Notes: generated by a model not told the origin, from the letters alone. 64,000 bases of DNA from Microbulbifer salipaludis (GCF_017303155.1 NZ_JAEKJR010000002.1:1240001-1304000); one strand, 5' to 3'. Shown: positions 17,175 to 26,881, counted from the first letter of the stretch. Translations and numbers: made by a program.

Positions 17175-17921
17175 TTGACCTTGCAGGCTGCCCCTCGTGG
17201 ACTCCGCTCGTGGCAACTGGGTGCCCGTGAGGCCATCCCCTTGCTCGGGGGCTATATACCCGTTGCGATTTCTTTTGGCCTGATCGCCGTACAAGCCGGC
17301 TTCACGGGCTGGGAAGCGGTGCTCATCTCCACCCTTGTGTACGCCGGTGCCTCGCAGTTTCTGTTTGTGGCGATGGTGGCGGCCGGCGCACCGCTGTGGT
17401 TTGTGGTGGTCATGACGTTGCTGATCAACGCCCGCCACGTGGTGTATGGGCCAAATATTGCCCCCTGGCTGAGCAGTAGCCGCTGGTGGCCCTGGTTGAT
17501 GCACGGGCTGACCGATCAGATTTTTGCCCTGTCCCATGTGCGGTTGCCACAACTTCCGGCACCGGATCGTATGGGTTGGTTTGTCGGAGCATCCCTGGTG
17601 GCCTGGTTCAGCTGGATTGGCGGCACCGCGCTGGGTGCCGTGGCCGGCAAGGAACTTACACAGCGCTGGCCGTTGCTGGCCGAGGTGATGCCGTTTGCCC
17701 TTCCTGCACTGTTTCTGGTGCTGTTGGCCCCCAAGTTTGCCTCCAGGCTGTGGGCCATCACATTGGGTGCCACCGTCGTGGTCGCGCTCCTGTTTGCCTT
17801 TTACGGTATGAAAAATGCCGCCATTCCCATTGCGGCTGTGGCCGGTGCGCTGGTGTATTACGGCTTGAGCATCTTGTCCCGTGACCGGGTGCGCCGGGGA
17901 GGGGAGACGAAGGATGGATAG
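17175..17921 (+). CDS. azlC: Branched-chain amino-acid exporter large subunit AzlC
   Basis: An AzlC-family membrane protein of 248 residues with the conserved GYIPVAISFGLIAVQAGF opening and INARHVVYGPN motif. AzlC and AzlD form a two-component exporter of branched-chain amino acids and analogues. I chose the TTG at 17175 because it has AAAGGA (17162-17167) seven bases upstream and begins just before the conserved region. The longer reading from 17103 would start inside the preceding terminator. The last eight bases overlap azlD, the usual arrangement. Confidence 0.9.
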   Translation: MTLQAAPRGLRSWQLGAREAIPLLGGYIPVAISFGLIAVQAGFTGWEAVLISTLVYAGASQFLFVAMVAAGAPLWFVVVMTLLINARHVVYGPNIAPWLSSSRWWPWLMHGLTDQIFALSHVRLPQLPAPDRMGWFVGASLVAWFSWIGGTALGAVAGKELTQRWPLLAEVMPFALPALFLVLLAPKFASRLWAITLGATVVVALLFAFYGMKNAAIPIAAVAGALVYYGLSILSRDRVRRGGETKDG

Positions 17922-18267
17922 CAAACTCTGGCTGGCGCTGCTGGTGACCGCGGTTGGCACGCTGATGATGCGCGCACTCCCGCTGCTGTGGATGCGGCGC
18001 CATCTGGTGCGCAAACAGGCCGCCAACCCGCTCGATGCGATGCCGCCCTGGCTCACGGTACTGGGGCCATTGATGATTGCGGCTATGTTTGGTGTGTCGC
18101 TGGTGCCTGCATCCAGTACGCCGGCCGCATGGTTGGCTACGGCAATGGGCGTACTGGTGACCTACGTGGTGTGGAAGCGCACCCAGTCCCTGGGTTGGCC
18201 GGTATTCGCCGGCGTGGCCGTGTATGGCGCCGTGATAGTACTGGGCACGGCCACTGCGTCAGGGTGA
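17914..18267 (+). CDS. azlD: Branched-chain amino-acid exporter small subunit AzlD
   Basis: A 117-residue AzlD-family protein with four hydrophobic segments. It opens with LLVTAVGTLMMRALPLLWM, the typical AzlD start (MRxLPL). ATG 17914 has GGGGAG at 17901-17906 and overlaps the azlC stop. It is needed with AzlC for export. Its 3' end overlaps the 3' end of the convergent greB by 9 bp, so transcripts of the two operons must run into each other; no hairpin separates them. Confidence 0.9.
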   Translation: MDSKLWLALLVTAVGTLMMRALPLLWMRRHLVRKQAANPLDAMPPWLTVLGPLMIAAMFGVSLVPASSTPAAWLATAMGVLVTYVVWKRTQSLGWPVFAGVAVYGAVIVLGTATASG

Positions 18268-18771
18268 GGTAGGGGCAGGGTACTCGATGGCCACAATGTA
18301 GTAGGTCACCCACTGCTCCATCTGCTGAATTTCAACTTCATCGTCCAGCCGCTTGCCAATCAATGCGCGGGCAACGGGCGAGTCCATGGAGATCAGGCCT
18401 TCCTTCACGTTGAACTCGTCGGGGCCGACAATGCGGTACTTCACGATCTTTTCCGCATCGTCTTCCAGGGTCACCCAGGCACCGAAAAATACCTTTTCGC
18501 GATCGTCGGGAATGCGATCGACCACGGTGATTTCCTCCAGCCGCTTGGTGAGAAAACGCACCCGGCTGTCAATTTCCCGCAGTCTTTTTTTGCCATAGAT
18601 GTAGTCCGCGTTTTCGCTGCGGTCCCCGAGCTTGGCAGCGTCGCTCACCGCTTGGGTCACACGGGGGCGCTCTTCTTCCCACAGGAACTTCACTTCCGCG
18701 CGCATGCGCGCCGCACCTTCCGGGGTGATGTAGCGCGAGCCTCGGGGGCGCGGCGGTCGCCAGCGGCCCAT
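18259..18771 (-). CDS. greB: Transcription elongation factor GreB
   Basis: A 170-residue GreA/GreB protein. The N-terminal coiled coil begins with YITPEGAARMRAEVKFLWEEERP and has the acidic tip region (GDRSENADYIYGKKRLREID). The C-terminal FKBP-like domain has ISMDSPVARALIGKRLDDEVE. The GDRSENADY and GKKRLREID segments are the GreB rather than GreA type. It stimulates RNA cleavage in backtracked RNA polymerase. Its ATG overlaps the stop of the upstream S9 peptidase gene (TAATG), so the two are translationally coupled. Confidence 0.95.
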   Translation of the reverse strand: MGRWRPPRPRGSRYITPEGAARMRAEVKFLWEEERPRVTQAVSDAAKLGDRSENADYIYGKKRLREIDSRVRFLTKRLEEITVVDRIPDDREKVFFGAWVTLEDDAEKIVKYRIVGPDEFNVKEGLISMDSPVARALIGKRLDDEVEIQQMEQWVTYYIVAIEYPAPTSP

Positions 18772-20750
18772 TATGGCTTGCCCTCAAGGTTATGGATTTT
18801 GATGCCGGGGCCGGCTTCGGGCAGGGGGAAGTTGAACACGCGGCTGTAAAATTCCAGCTCTCCCTCCAAAGCCATTTTGATGCTGTCCGCGCTGCGGAAT
18901 CCGTGGCCTTCCTCGGCGAAGGTGATGTAGGCCACTGGCAGACCGCGTTCTTGTAACGCATTGACCATGGCCTCTGCCTGGTTGGGCGGAACCACTTTGT
19001 CTTCCATTCCCTGGAAAAAGATTACCGGGCAGTTGAGCTGCTCAATATGGTTGATCGGCGAGCGCTCCCGATAAACGGGCTCCGCCTGCGGCCATGGGCC
19101 GACGAGTTTATCGAGATAGCGCGATTCAAACTTGTGGGTGTCCCGCGCCAGGGTGGTGAGGTCACCAATGCCGTAATGGCTGGCACCTGCCGAGAAGGTA
19201 CTGTGAAAGGTGAGTGCGGCGAGCACGGTGTAACCTCCGGCGCTGCCCCCCTTGATCAGCAAGCGGGCAGGATCGGCCAGCCCTTGCGCAACGAGATACT
19301 CCGCACCGGCGCAGACATCCTCGACATCGATTACCCCCCAGTTGTCCTTCAGCCGGTCCCGGTAGGCACGGCCGTAGCCGGTACTGCCGGAATAGTTGAC
19401 ATCCAGGATGGCGAAACCGCGGCTGGTCCAGTACTGGACCTTGAGGTTGAGGCCAGCAGACGTGGCACCGGTTGGGCCGCCGTGGCCGAACACGATGAGC
19501 GGTGGCTTTTCACCTTCCGGCGCTTTGAATCCCGGGTTGTGCGGCGGGTAATAAAAGCCGTGTACCTCGCGTTCGCCCACTTGGAAGGAAACAGGCTGGG
19601 CGGCGGAAAACCAGTGGGGATCGACCGGCGTGGCACTGCTGCTGGCGAGCACGGAAAAGGTGTTGTCTTCTCCATCAAACAGCGAAACGCACGGGAAGTC
19701 CGTCGCCCCGCTGGCAATAAACAGCGCCCGCTTGCCGTCGCAACGGATGCTTTCAAAATCGCAGCCGGGGTGCGCAAGCGTCTCTGCGCTACCCGTGTTC
19801 AGGTCGATCAGCGCCAGGTGCCAGATACCCGCTTGGGAGAAGGTACAGAATATTTTGTCATCACTGAGGAATCCGTAGGTGGACATGCCGAACACCCACT
19901 GGGGCGTGGCAAATTCTGCATCGGCCTGCCACAACGGTGCTTCACTCCCGGCGTGATACAGGTTCCACCAGTTATTGCGATCAGAGACATAAAACAGCTG
20001 CCCTGCGGGGGACCACTGGGGTTGGAAGATGGATTCGTCATTGCCTCCGGCAGTCCGGCGAGTGGTTTTGATGCTGCCGTGTTCATCCAGGTCTGCGAGC
20101 ATCAATTCGGTGGCATCCCAGGGCATATTCGGGTGCTGCCATTGCAGAAAGCTGAGTTGCGATCCATCGGGGCTGAGTGCCGGGTTGGAATAGAAGTCGG
20201 CACCTTCCACCAGGGTGGTGATGCGGGCGTCCTGCTGTGCGGGCGTGAGGTCGATGGCGATCAGGCGCGCGACAGCTTCGCGGTCAGCATCGCTTTCGTC
20301 TTCTTGCACGCAGATCAGTCGGTTACGCAGAGGGTCAACCTGCAGGTCCGCGTAATGGTAGGCGCCTTCCGGGGTGATGGGCTCGGGAGCGCCACCGTCC
20401 AGGGGCATACGGTAAATGCGCTGATCGGCGGCGAGGACGAAAAATACCTCCCCACCCGCGACCGTGTATACGCCTCCGCCATATTCGTGGGCTTTGGAGC
20501 GGACACTGAGGGGGGCTGGCAGCAGGTCGCGCTTTACCGGCGTGGCGCCCTGCAGTGCACACTCCACCAGTACCGAGCGGCCTTTTTCTGCCGGGCGGGA
20601 TTCCAGCCAGTAGGCATTGCCGTTGAACAGGCGTGCTTCACTCAGGCGCACGTTTCCGGCGGTGAGCAACTCTGCATTGATCGCCGATGGCCAGCTTCCG
20701 TAGGGTGCCTGCTGCTGCGTGTCGCTGCGCGATTGGTGTTCGGTGGACAA
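18771..20750 (-). CDS. S9-family prolyl oligopeptidase (acylaminoacyl-peptidase-like)
   Basis: A 659-residue S9 peptidase: an N-terminal seven-bladed beta-propeller (WD40-like repeats such as SPDGSQLSFLQW and PQWSPAGQLFYVSD) and a C-terminal alpha/beta hydrolase. The nucleophile is in KGGSAGGYT, the acid in QGMEDKVVP and the histidine in EEGHGF. No signal peptide, so cytoplasmic. I chose the TTG at 20750, which has AGGAG eight bases upstream; a longer reading to 20888 has no support. Family members cleave short peptides. It is co-directional and coupled with greB. Confidence 0.93.
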   Translation of the reverse strand: MSTEHQSRSDTQQQAPYGSWPSAINAELLTAGNVRLSEARLFNGNAYWLESRPAEKGRSVLVECALQGATPVKRDLLPAPLSVRSKAHEYGGGVYTVAGGEVFFVLAADQRIYRMPLDGGAPEPITPEGAYHYADLQVDPLRNRLICVQEDESDADREAVARLIAIDLTPAQQDARITTLVEGADFYSNPALSPDGSQLSFLQWQHPNMPWDATELMLADLDEHGSIKTTRRTAGGNDESIFQPQWSPAGQLFYVSDRNNWWNLYHAGSEAPLWQADAEFATPQWVFGMSTYGFLSDDKIFCTFSQAGIWHLALIDLNTGSAETLAHPGCDFESIRCDGKRALFIASGATDFPCVSLFDGEDNTFSVLASSSATPVDPHWFSAAQPVSFQVGEREVHGFYYPPHNPGFKAPEGEKPPLIVFGHGGPTGATSAGLNLKVQYWTSRGFAILDVNYSGSTGYGRAYRDRLKDNWGVIDVEDVCAGAEYLVAQGLADPARLLIKGGSAGGYTVLAALTFHSTFSAGASHYGIGDLTTLARDTHKFESRYLDKLVGPWPQAEPVYRERSPINHIEQLNCPVIFFQGMEDKVVPPNQAEAMVNALQERGLPVAYITFAEEGHGFRSADSIKMALEGELEFYSRVFNFPLPEAGPGIKIHNLEGKP

Positions 20751-21005
20751 ACTGTGTGCTCCTATCGTCCGAGTATACCGAGGGCCCGAAAAAATCTTGT
20801 GACGAGGCATTGTACGCCGGTGAAACAGTGCGGCAAGTGCCGCAGCCGGCGACAGAAATGCTCCTGCTTGCGGGCGTGCCCGCAACAATGTTGTTAGTGC
20901 CTGCTAGTCTTTATGGTAGCTGCGTCATTCGGCGCCAGTCGTGATGCTCATCGGTTATTCACTACGCGCACAAGCCCGTAAGCCGGGCACAGCGGGGAGA
21001 GCGAT

Positions 21006-22502
21006 ATGCAGGGATTCCTGGACGGTCTGGCCACACTGATTGGTTGGGGGAATGACCTCACCTGGGGTGGGGTTGCCGGTATCTGGTGGTTGGGAATTCT
21101 GGTGGCGGGACTGCTGCCGGCGGGGCTGTTCTTCACGGTGCGCACGCGCTTTATACAGTTTCGTGCCTTCGGTCATATGGTGCGGGTGATGGCGCGCAGC
21201 TTCCACAAGGAACACGATGATTCGGTCTCCTCGTTTCAGGCGTTTGCCACGAGTGCCGCGGCTCGCGTGGGTACCGGGAATATTGCCGGCGTTGCGGTGG
21301 CGATTACCGCCGGCGGCCCCGGCGCGATTTTCTGGATGTGGGTGGTGGCCATGGTCGGTATGGCAACCAGCTTTATTGAAAACACGCTGGCACAGGTGTT
21401 CAAGGAGCAGGGTGAGACCGCGGGTACCTTTCGCGGCGGCCCGGCGTACTACATCGACAAGGGCTTGGGGCATCGCTGGAAATGGCTATCGGTGCTGTTT
21501 TCCATCTTCCTGATTATTTGCTTTGGCTTCTTCTTCAATGCGGTGCAGGCCAATGCCATGTCCGAGGCCATTCATGCGGCCTGGGGCATAAACCCGCTCA
21601 TCGTGGGTGTGGTCATTGCGGTGCTCGCTTCACTGATCGTGTTTGGCGGCATCAAGTCCATTGGGCAATTTGCCGGGATCGTGGTGCCGATCATGGCACT
21701 GTGTTACATCGCCATCGCGATTGTCGTGATTCTCGTAAACTACGCGCGGATTCCGGAAGTCTTTGCCACCATCCTCGGCAACGCATTCGGCCTGCACGAA
21801 GCCGGGGCCGGGGCCTTTGGCGCTGTGGTGGCCAACGGGATCAAGCGCGGCCTGTTTTCCAACGAGGCTGGCATGGGTTCTTCCCCCAACGTCGGTGCGG
21901 CGGCGGATGTGAAGCATCCGGTGGTGCAGGGTTATGTGCAGATGGCTTCGGTATTTCTCGACACCATGATGATCTGCAGCGCAACGGCCTCGATTATTTT
22001 GCTGAGTAATGTTGAGCTGGGTGGCATGGTCGAGGGGGTCACGCTGACCCAGTCTGCACTGGCCAGCGAGGTGGGGGCCTGGGGTAACAGCTTTATTGCC
22101 ATTGCACTGATCTTCTTTGCCTTTACCTCCATCATCGCCAATTACTACTACGCGGAAACCAATATCTTCTATCTCTGGCATACCCGTGTGTCGATCGCCT
22201 GCTATCGATTCCTGTACATCGTCTTCATTCTGTTTGGGGCCTGGGTGGCGTCTACCGGTAGCGAGGACAACTTCAAGTTGTTGTGGAACATGGCAGATAT
22301 GTCCATGGGCTTTATGGCCACCGCGAACCTGCTGGCGATTCTGTTGCTGTCCGGGGTGGCAATCAAAGTGTTTGCGGACTATGAGGCACAGCGGGATGCC
22401 GGTATCGAGGAGCCGGTGTTTGATGCCAGCAAGTACCATATCCCGGGTATCGAGCGGGATGTCTGGGGCGGGGGACCGCATGTGCCCGGGGAGCATCGCT
22501 GA
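21006..22502 (+). CDS. Alanine/glycine:cation symporter (AGCS family)
   Basis: A 498-residue inner-membrane transporter with about eleven helices. Diagnostic AGCS segments are TVRTRFIQFRAF near the first loop, STGNIAGVA-type ARVGTGNIAGVAVAITAGGPGAIFW and NGIKRGLFSNEAGMGS. It takes up alanine or glycine with Na+ or H+. A strong ribosome binding site GGGGAGAG precedes ATG 21006. The gene stands alone, divergent from the S9 peptidase. Confidence 0.94.
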   Translation: MQGFLDGLATLIGWGNDLTWGGVAGIWWLGILVAGLLPAGLFFTVRTRFIQFRAFGHMVRVMARSFHKEHDDSVSSFQAFATSAAARVGTGNIAGVAVAITAGGPGAIFWMWVVAMVGMATSFIENTLAQVFKEQGETAGTFRGGPAYYIDKGLGHRWKWLSVLFSIFLIICFGFFFNAVQANAMSEAIHAAWGINPLIVGVVIAVLASLIVFGGIKSIGQFAGIVVPIMALCYIAIAIVVILVNYARIPEVFATILGNAFGLHEAGAGAFGAVVANGIKRGLFSNEAGMGSSPNVGAAADVKHPVVQGYVQMASVFLDTMMICSATASIILLSNVELGGMVEGVTLTQSALASEVGAWGNSFIAIALIFFAFTSIIANYYYAETNIFYLWHTRVSIACYRFLYIVFILFGAWVASTGSEDNFKLLWNMADMSMGFMATANLLAILLLSGVAIKVFADYEAQRDAGIEEPVFDASKYHIPGIERDVWGGGPHVPGEHR

Positions 22503-22729
22503 GCCCGGGCGTGTGAGCGCGCACGCGGCGCGGGAATGAGACGTTGTTCCCGCAGCCGCTGTGAAGCCCGTAGACAAACCCGCACGGCGTTCCTGTCTCG
22601 CGGATTCCCTGAGAACCAGTGCGCAATCACACGCTCTGGAATCTTTTACTCTCCAAGCCTCGGCGTTTTATGCCGGGGCAGGCCGGTGGGTCTGTAGTGG
22701 GGGGTAATGGGGAGCTTCAGGGGCGAATC

Positions 22730-25324
22730 ATGTCGGCTCAGCAAAAATATCAGATTGTATCCGCGGGCAAAGTTTTACGTGCCAGGAATCCGGCCGAGGT
22801 GCTGGCGCAAATGTCGAGTGCGTTTTCCATCTCCGCGCAGCAGGCGCGCAAGCTCTTCGTGAAGGGGTGGGTGATCAAGGATGGCCTGTCTTCGGGCCAG
22901 GTTGTGCACTACCGCACCCAGCTGCACCAGATCGGTCTGAAAATCGAAGTGCACCCTGCGGGCAAGTTCGACAACCGCGCGATTCTGGCGCGTATGCAGT
23001 TTGCCAGAAAGCGCAAGGCTCGCCAGGCGACGGAAGTTACTGCGGAGCCGTCAGCGGAGCGTCCTCAGGCGGCACCTTCAGAAAAGGCCGAACCCGCCCC
23101 CTCCAGCACACACACCACTCGCTCCGGTTTACCCAACAAGCATGTGCAAGATACGGCCGGGGGAGGTGGTGAGGCGTCTTCTGCGCGGGCGCAACTGGAG
23201 GCGCTGTTCTCCCCGGATGCTGCGCATCGACCGGTGTCCACCGCGCGCAACCTGGGGCTTTTGGTGCCGCTCGTCAGTGCGGCGCTGGTGCCGGCACTGT
23301 TTTGTGGTGCGCTGCTGTTACTGCTGGCCGGTTTTGCTTCTGCGCTCTGGTCGATTGGCGCCGCGATTCTGGCGGGTACTTTCGGTCCCGGTGTGGTGCT
23401 CGGGGCGCTGCTAAAGCTGATCCTGGTTACGTTGATCGGTGCATTGCTGGTCTACCCCTATTTTTCCAATACCTTCTCGGTATCGCCCGGCGAGGGCAAC
23501 GGGCTTCGCCTGCGCAAGCAGGAAGCGCCCGGTCTGTTTCTTTTGCTGGAGGTGCTGGAAGCAAAAACCGGGCTCAGTATCGCCGGTGCGGTGGCTGGTC
23601 CCAAGACCCTGGCACCTGGCCGCCAGGCATTCGGAACCCCGGTCCAGTTGACTCCGGGCGCTGAAGTGACGGTGATCACGTCGGCCACGGGGCAGCGCAC
23701 ATTATCACTGGGGCTGGGTGCTATTGCCTGCCTGCAGGGGGGCGATTTACTGGCGCTGGTCGCACGTGCCATGTCCTACCACCAGGGGCCGCTGGTACGC
23801 GCTGCGGTGTATTGCTCTATCGGCAGCGGGCAAAAACTGCAGTCCCTGCAGGATGCTCTGGAGGGGCAAAACACGCTGTTGAATACCGCCGGCGAGCCTG
23901 CCGCGCCTCTAAAGCCAGTGCACAAGCTGCTGGCCGCCTGTGGATTGGCCGCCGTGCCGCTGATCGAGCGCGTGCAGAGCCTGCACCGTGTAGCCAGTGG
24001 CGCCCTGGCGCGCCGGCTGGAGGCCCGCGCGGATGCCGTGGCTGCACAGATCACCGGCAGCGACGCCTTTGCCAGCTTCGCCGAGCGCTGGAATCAGCTG
24101 GTACACGCCGATCTGGTGAGTGGTGAAATCAATCGCGAAGCCATGTTGACGGGCCGGCGTCTGCTCGACGTGCCGCATGCGGTGCAGTGGCTGTTCCGCA
24201 GCCTGGATGAGGACACCCGCAACAGCATTGAAATGGCGATGGGGGAGGATACCGACTACTGGAGCCTCAACGAGCCTGCCGGACATACACGCATCGCCGC
24301 GGTCGAGGAGTGGCAGATTTCGTCAGTGCTGCAGCGATCGGACTTTTCACTGCAGAAGCTGTTTGTTGCGTTCGATGCGCTGTGTGTCCAGAGTAGTCGC
24401 CTGGGAATGGATGAGCGCTGTCGTGCGGTGGAAAACAGCCAGCTGCTGACAGCCAGCAAGGAGGTAGAGGCCGCCCAGCAGGTTCTGTCTGAGTACTTCA
24501 ATCGCGCGATTCCCGCAGACTTTTTGCCCTTGCACGGGCCGAGCATTGCCGAACTATCGGAGATGGCACTGCAGGAGACCATTGACTGGCTGCGCAGCCG
24601 GCTGATTGACTTGCAGGAGCTGGAGCAGCGCCTTGCCCAACTGCAATTGCGTGGAGCGCGCATTCAACTGGGCGCTGCACTGGTGCGCGCCAATGTGCGC
24701 GTGGATCCGCGCAGCTATGACCTTTGCGGCAGTACGCCTTCGGCAGCCGAAGAATCACGCAAGGATAACCGGGCGCGGATCGAGGAGTGTCGTCAGCAGA
24801 GGACCCAGATTCACAGCCTGTTTTTCCAGCGCATCCAGCGTGCCATGGCGGCTATGCCGGCGGCGGATCGCAGTGTTGTGGGCGAGGCGCTGCAACAACT
24901 GAAGCAATTTGAAACGCTGCGCGAGCCCCTGGCGAGCCTGAGTAGCTCCGGGGACCTGTTGGGCGAGCTGATTGAGCAAATCCCAACCACAGAATTTCCG
25001 GAAGCGCTGGTGCAGAAGTACACCCAGCTGGCGGTGCAACAGATTCGCCAGGTGCATCAGCGGCTGGCAGAGCAGTCTGGGCTCGTGCCGCAGGCTCTGC
25101 TGGACAAACTGGAGGCCTACGGGGCGGGAGAGACCGGGATACCGGTATCGCAGCGCGGCAATGACCTTGCCGGGGCAGTTCAGGGCATGGAGCTGCGCTG
25201 CAAAAGCGCTGCGGCGGTTGTCGTTGAGGCGTATCACACCGTGCTGGCGAACGTGTTGGGTTTGTGCCTGAAGGAAGAGGGCCGGCAGAAAGTGAAGCCG
25301 CTGCGTCTTGTCGGTGCGCTCTGA
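22730..25324 (+). CDS. Large membrane protein with degenerate M48-like peptidase core
   Basis: An 864-residue protein from ATG 22730 (GGGGCG upstream; an ATG at 22619 gives a less convincing N-terminus). Seen in order: a 75-residue alpha/beta domain (QKYQIVSAGKVLRARNP to GLKIEVHP) that resembles N-terminal domains on other gammaproteobacterial membrane proteins; a low-complexity linker; two hydrophobic segments (about 195-270); a cytoplasmic-type region like M48 peptidases in which the position expected for LVAHELSHH reads LVARAMSYH; then a long helical tail (about 500-860) rich in Gln, Leu and Arg. Because the HExxH zinc motif is absent it is unlikely to be an active metalloprotease. The M48 relation is inferred from the local pattern. 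Confidence 0.72.
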   Translation: MSAQQKYQIVSAGKVLRARNPAEVLAQMSSAFSISAQQARKLFVKGWVIKDGLSSGQVVHYRTQLHQIGLKIEVHPAGKFDNRAILARMQFARKRKARQATEVTAEPSAERPQAAPSEKAEPAPSSTHTTRSGLPNKHVQDTAGGGGEASSARAQLEALFSPDAAHRPVSTARNLGLLVPLVSAALVPALFCGALLLLLAGFASALWSIGAAILAGTFGPGVVLGALLKLILVTLIGALLVYPYFSNTFSVSPGEGNGLRLRKQEAPGLFLLLEVLEAKTGLSIAGAVAGPKTLAPGRQAFGTPVQLTPGAEVTVITSATGQRTLSLGLGAIACLQGGDLLALVARAMSYHQGPLVRAAVYCSIGSGQKLQSLQDALEGQNTLLNTAGEPAAPLKPVHKLLAACGLAAVPLIERVQSLHRVASGALARRLEARADAVAAQITGSDAFASFAERWNQLVHADLVSGEINREAMLTGRRLLDVPHAVQWLFRSLDEDTRNSIEMAMGEDTDYWSLNEPAGHTRIAAVEEWQISSVLQRSDFSLQKLFVAFDALCVQSSRLGMDERCRAVENSQLLTASKEVEAAQQVLSEYFNRAIPADFLPLHGPSIAELSEMALQETIDWLRSRLIDLQELEQRLAQLQLRGARIQLGAALVRANVRVDPRSYDLCGSTPSAAEESRKDNRARIEECRQQRTQIHSLFFQRIQRAMAAMPAADRSVVGEALQQLKQFETLREPLASLSSSGDLLGELIEQIPTTEFPEALVQKYTQLAVQQIRQVHQRLAEQSGLVPQALLDKLEAYGAGETGIPVSQRGNDLAGAVQGMELRCKSAAAVVVEAYHTVLANVLGLCLKEEGRQKVKPLRLVGAL

Positions 25325-25417
25325 ACTCGCTGCCGGGTGAGCGGGGCGCGCGAAGGTGATCGCTTCAAGGTGATCGCCTGTTGATGCCTGCCGGCCGCGA
25401 TTTTTAACCGGCCGGGT

Positions 25418-25741
25418 TCAGCCTCCAGCCAGTTTTACCTTGTACTGCTTGGCTTCCAGAAGCGCCTTGATTTCCTCTCTTTTATCGCCCTGAATTTCAA
25501 TCACCCCATCTTTCAGGGCGCCGCCACATCCGCAGCGCTTTTTCAATTCCGCGAGTAGAAGCTTCAACTCGCTCTCCGTGCCGTCGATCCCGCGGACACA
25601 GGTTACGCCCTTGCCCTTGCGCCCCTTGGTTTCCCGCTGGATACGGACAATACCGTCACCCTGATGGCGTTTTTCCGCCGCGGGGGTTTCCTTGATGCGA
25701 CCGCGGTCGGTGGAATATACGAGTCTGTTCTTGTCGCTCAT
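25418..25741 (-). CDS. yciH: SUI1-family translation initiation factor homologue YciH
   Basis: A 107-residue protein of the eIF1/SUI1 fold with the bacterial YciH pattern: MSDKNRLVYSTDRGRI start, then RIQRETKGRKGKGVTCVRGI, LKKRCGCGGALKDGVIEIQGD and a final KALLEAKQYKVKLAGG. In E. coli, YciH is dispensable and affects initiation fidelity under stress. The ATG at 25741 gives the conserved N-terminus; the extra 59 codons upstream look non-coding. It is a single gene on the minus strand. Confidence 0.94.
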   Translation of the reverse strand: MSDKNRLVYSTDRGRIKETPAAEKRHQGDGIVRIQRETKGRKGKGVTCVRGIDGTESELKLLLAELKKRCGCGGALKDGVIEIQGDKREEIKALLEAKQYKVKLAGG

Positions 25742-25930
25742 ACAGATACTTGCGTGTATTGGTAATGGGTGAAGTGTGTGTGCCGCGCAAGGATAGCGGA
25801 AGCCAATGGTGAAGATAAAGGGCGATACCCGTGGTTTTGCAGGGGTCACTCCGGAGTTGAAGGTTATCCGGTATTGTCGGCTAGAATAGCGTGATTGACT
25901 GACGACACCCTCAAACAAGGATAGGACGGA

Positions 25931-26764
25931 ATGCCCCTCACCGGTGCCCGCAAGTGGCTGAACGAAGTAATCTTTGGCACAGACACCCCTGCGGGAAAAT
26001 ATTTTGATGTAGTCCTGATCTCGACCATCCTGCTCAGCGTGGGGCTGGTTTTGCTGGCGTCGGTCGAGAGCTGGTGGGTGCGCTATGGAGATATCTTCTT
26101 CGCACTGGAGTGGTTTTTTACCGCTTTGTTTACGGTGGAGTATCTGGCACGTATTTACTGCGCGCGCGACCGCCGCTCATACGTATTCAGCTTTTACGGA
26201 GTGGTGGACTTCCTGGCAATTCTGCCCAGCTACCTGGCCCTGATCTTTACCGGTGCCACCTACCTGATGGTGATCCGCCTGCTGCGGGTATTGCGGATAT
26301 TCCGGGTGCTCAAACTGGTGCGCTACCTGAGCGATGCCAACCTGCTGGTTCGCTCCCTGTGGCAGGCGCGGCGGCGTATTCTGGTGTTCTATTCCAGCGT
26401 GCTGGTGATTTGCATCATTTTCGGCAGCATCATGTTTATCGTGGAAGGGCCCAAGCACGGGTTTACCAGCATTCCTACCAGTATCTACTGGACAATCGTC
26501 ACCATCACCACCGTGGGCTTCGGCGATATCACACCGCATACGCCCCTGGGCCAGGCGATTGCCTCAATGACCATGTTGATCGGTTACTCGATCATCGCGG
26601 TGCCCACCGGGATTGTGACCGCCGAGCTGGCCCACGAGCTCGGCCGCGAAAAGCAGTTGGCACGTTGCCACAACTGCGGGCGGGCCGGGCATGATGCCAA
26701 TGCCGAGTACTGCAAGCACTGTGGTTACAAGCTGGAAGACTTCGAACCCGTCACCGAAGAGTGA
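25931..26764 (+). CDS. Voltage-gated potassium channel with C-terminal zinc ribbon
   Basis: A 277-residue six-helix cation channel. S1-S3 cover about residues 24-110. S4 carries regularly spaced arginines (MVIRLLRVLRIFRVLKLVRY). The selectivity filter TTVGFGD lies between S5 and S6 and marks K+ selectivity. After S6 comes a soluble tail with two CxxC-type knuckles (CHNCG and YCKHCG), a small zinc ribbon. The channel core is Kv/KvAP-like; the zinc ribbon may assemble the tetramer or sense metal/redox (inference). It is transcribed alone, between yciH and the serine hydrolase gene. Confidence 0.93.
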   Translation: MPLTGARKWLNEVIFGTDTPAGKYFDVVLISTILLSVGLVLLASVESWWVRYGDIFFALEWFFTALFTVEYLARIYCARDRRSYVFSFYGVVDFLAILPSYLALIFTGATYLMVIRLLRVLRIFRVLKLVRYLSDANLLVRSLWQARRRILVFYSSVLVICIIFGSIMFIVEGPKHGFTSIPTSIYWTIVTITTVGFGDITPHTPLGQAIASMTMLIGYSIIAVPTGIVTAELAHELGREKQLARCHNCGRAGHDANAEYCKHCGYKLEDFEPVTEE

Positions 26765-26881
26765 CCCCGTCAGCCTTAACAGCACGGTAGCCAATCGGCT
26801 ATCCTTGCGCCCCGTTTCAACCCTCCGCCCTCCGCGGAGGGGCTCTCCGACTAAAGCCACAACTACCGGTAGCCAACCTCG

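Noticed and set aside
19047..20897. 616-codon plus-strand reading opposite the S9 peptidase
   Set aside because: Shadow frame; the minus-strand peptidase has full catalytic motifs and coupled greB.
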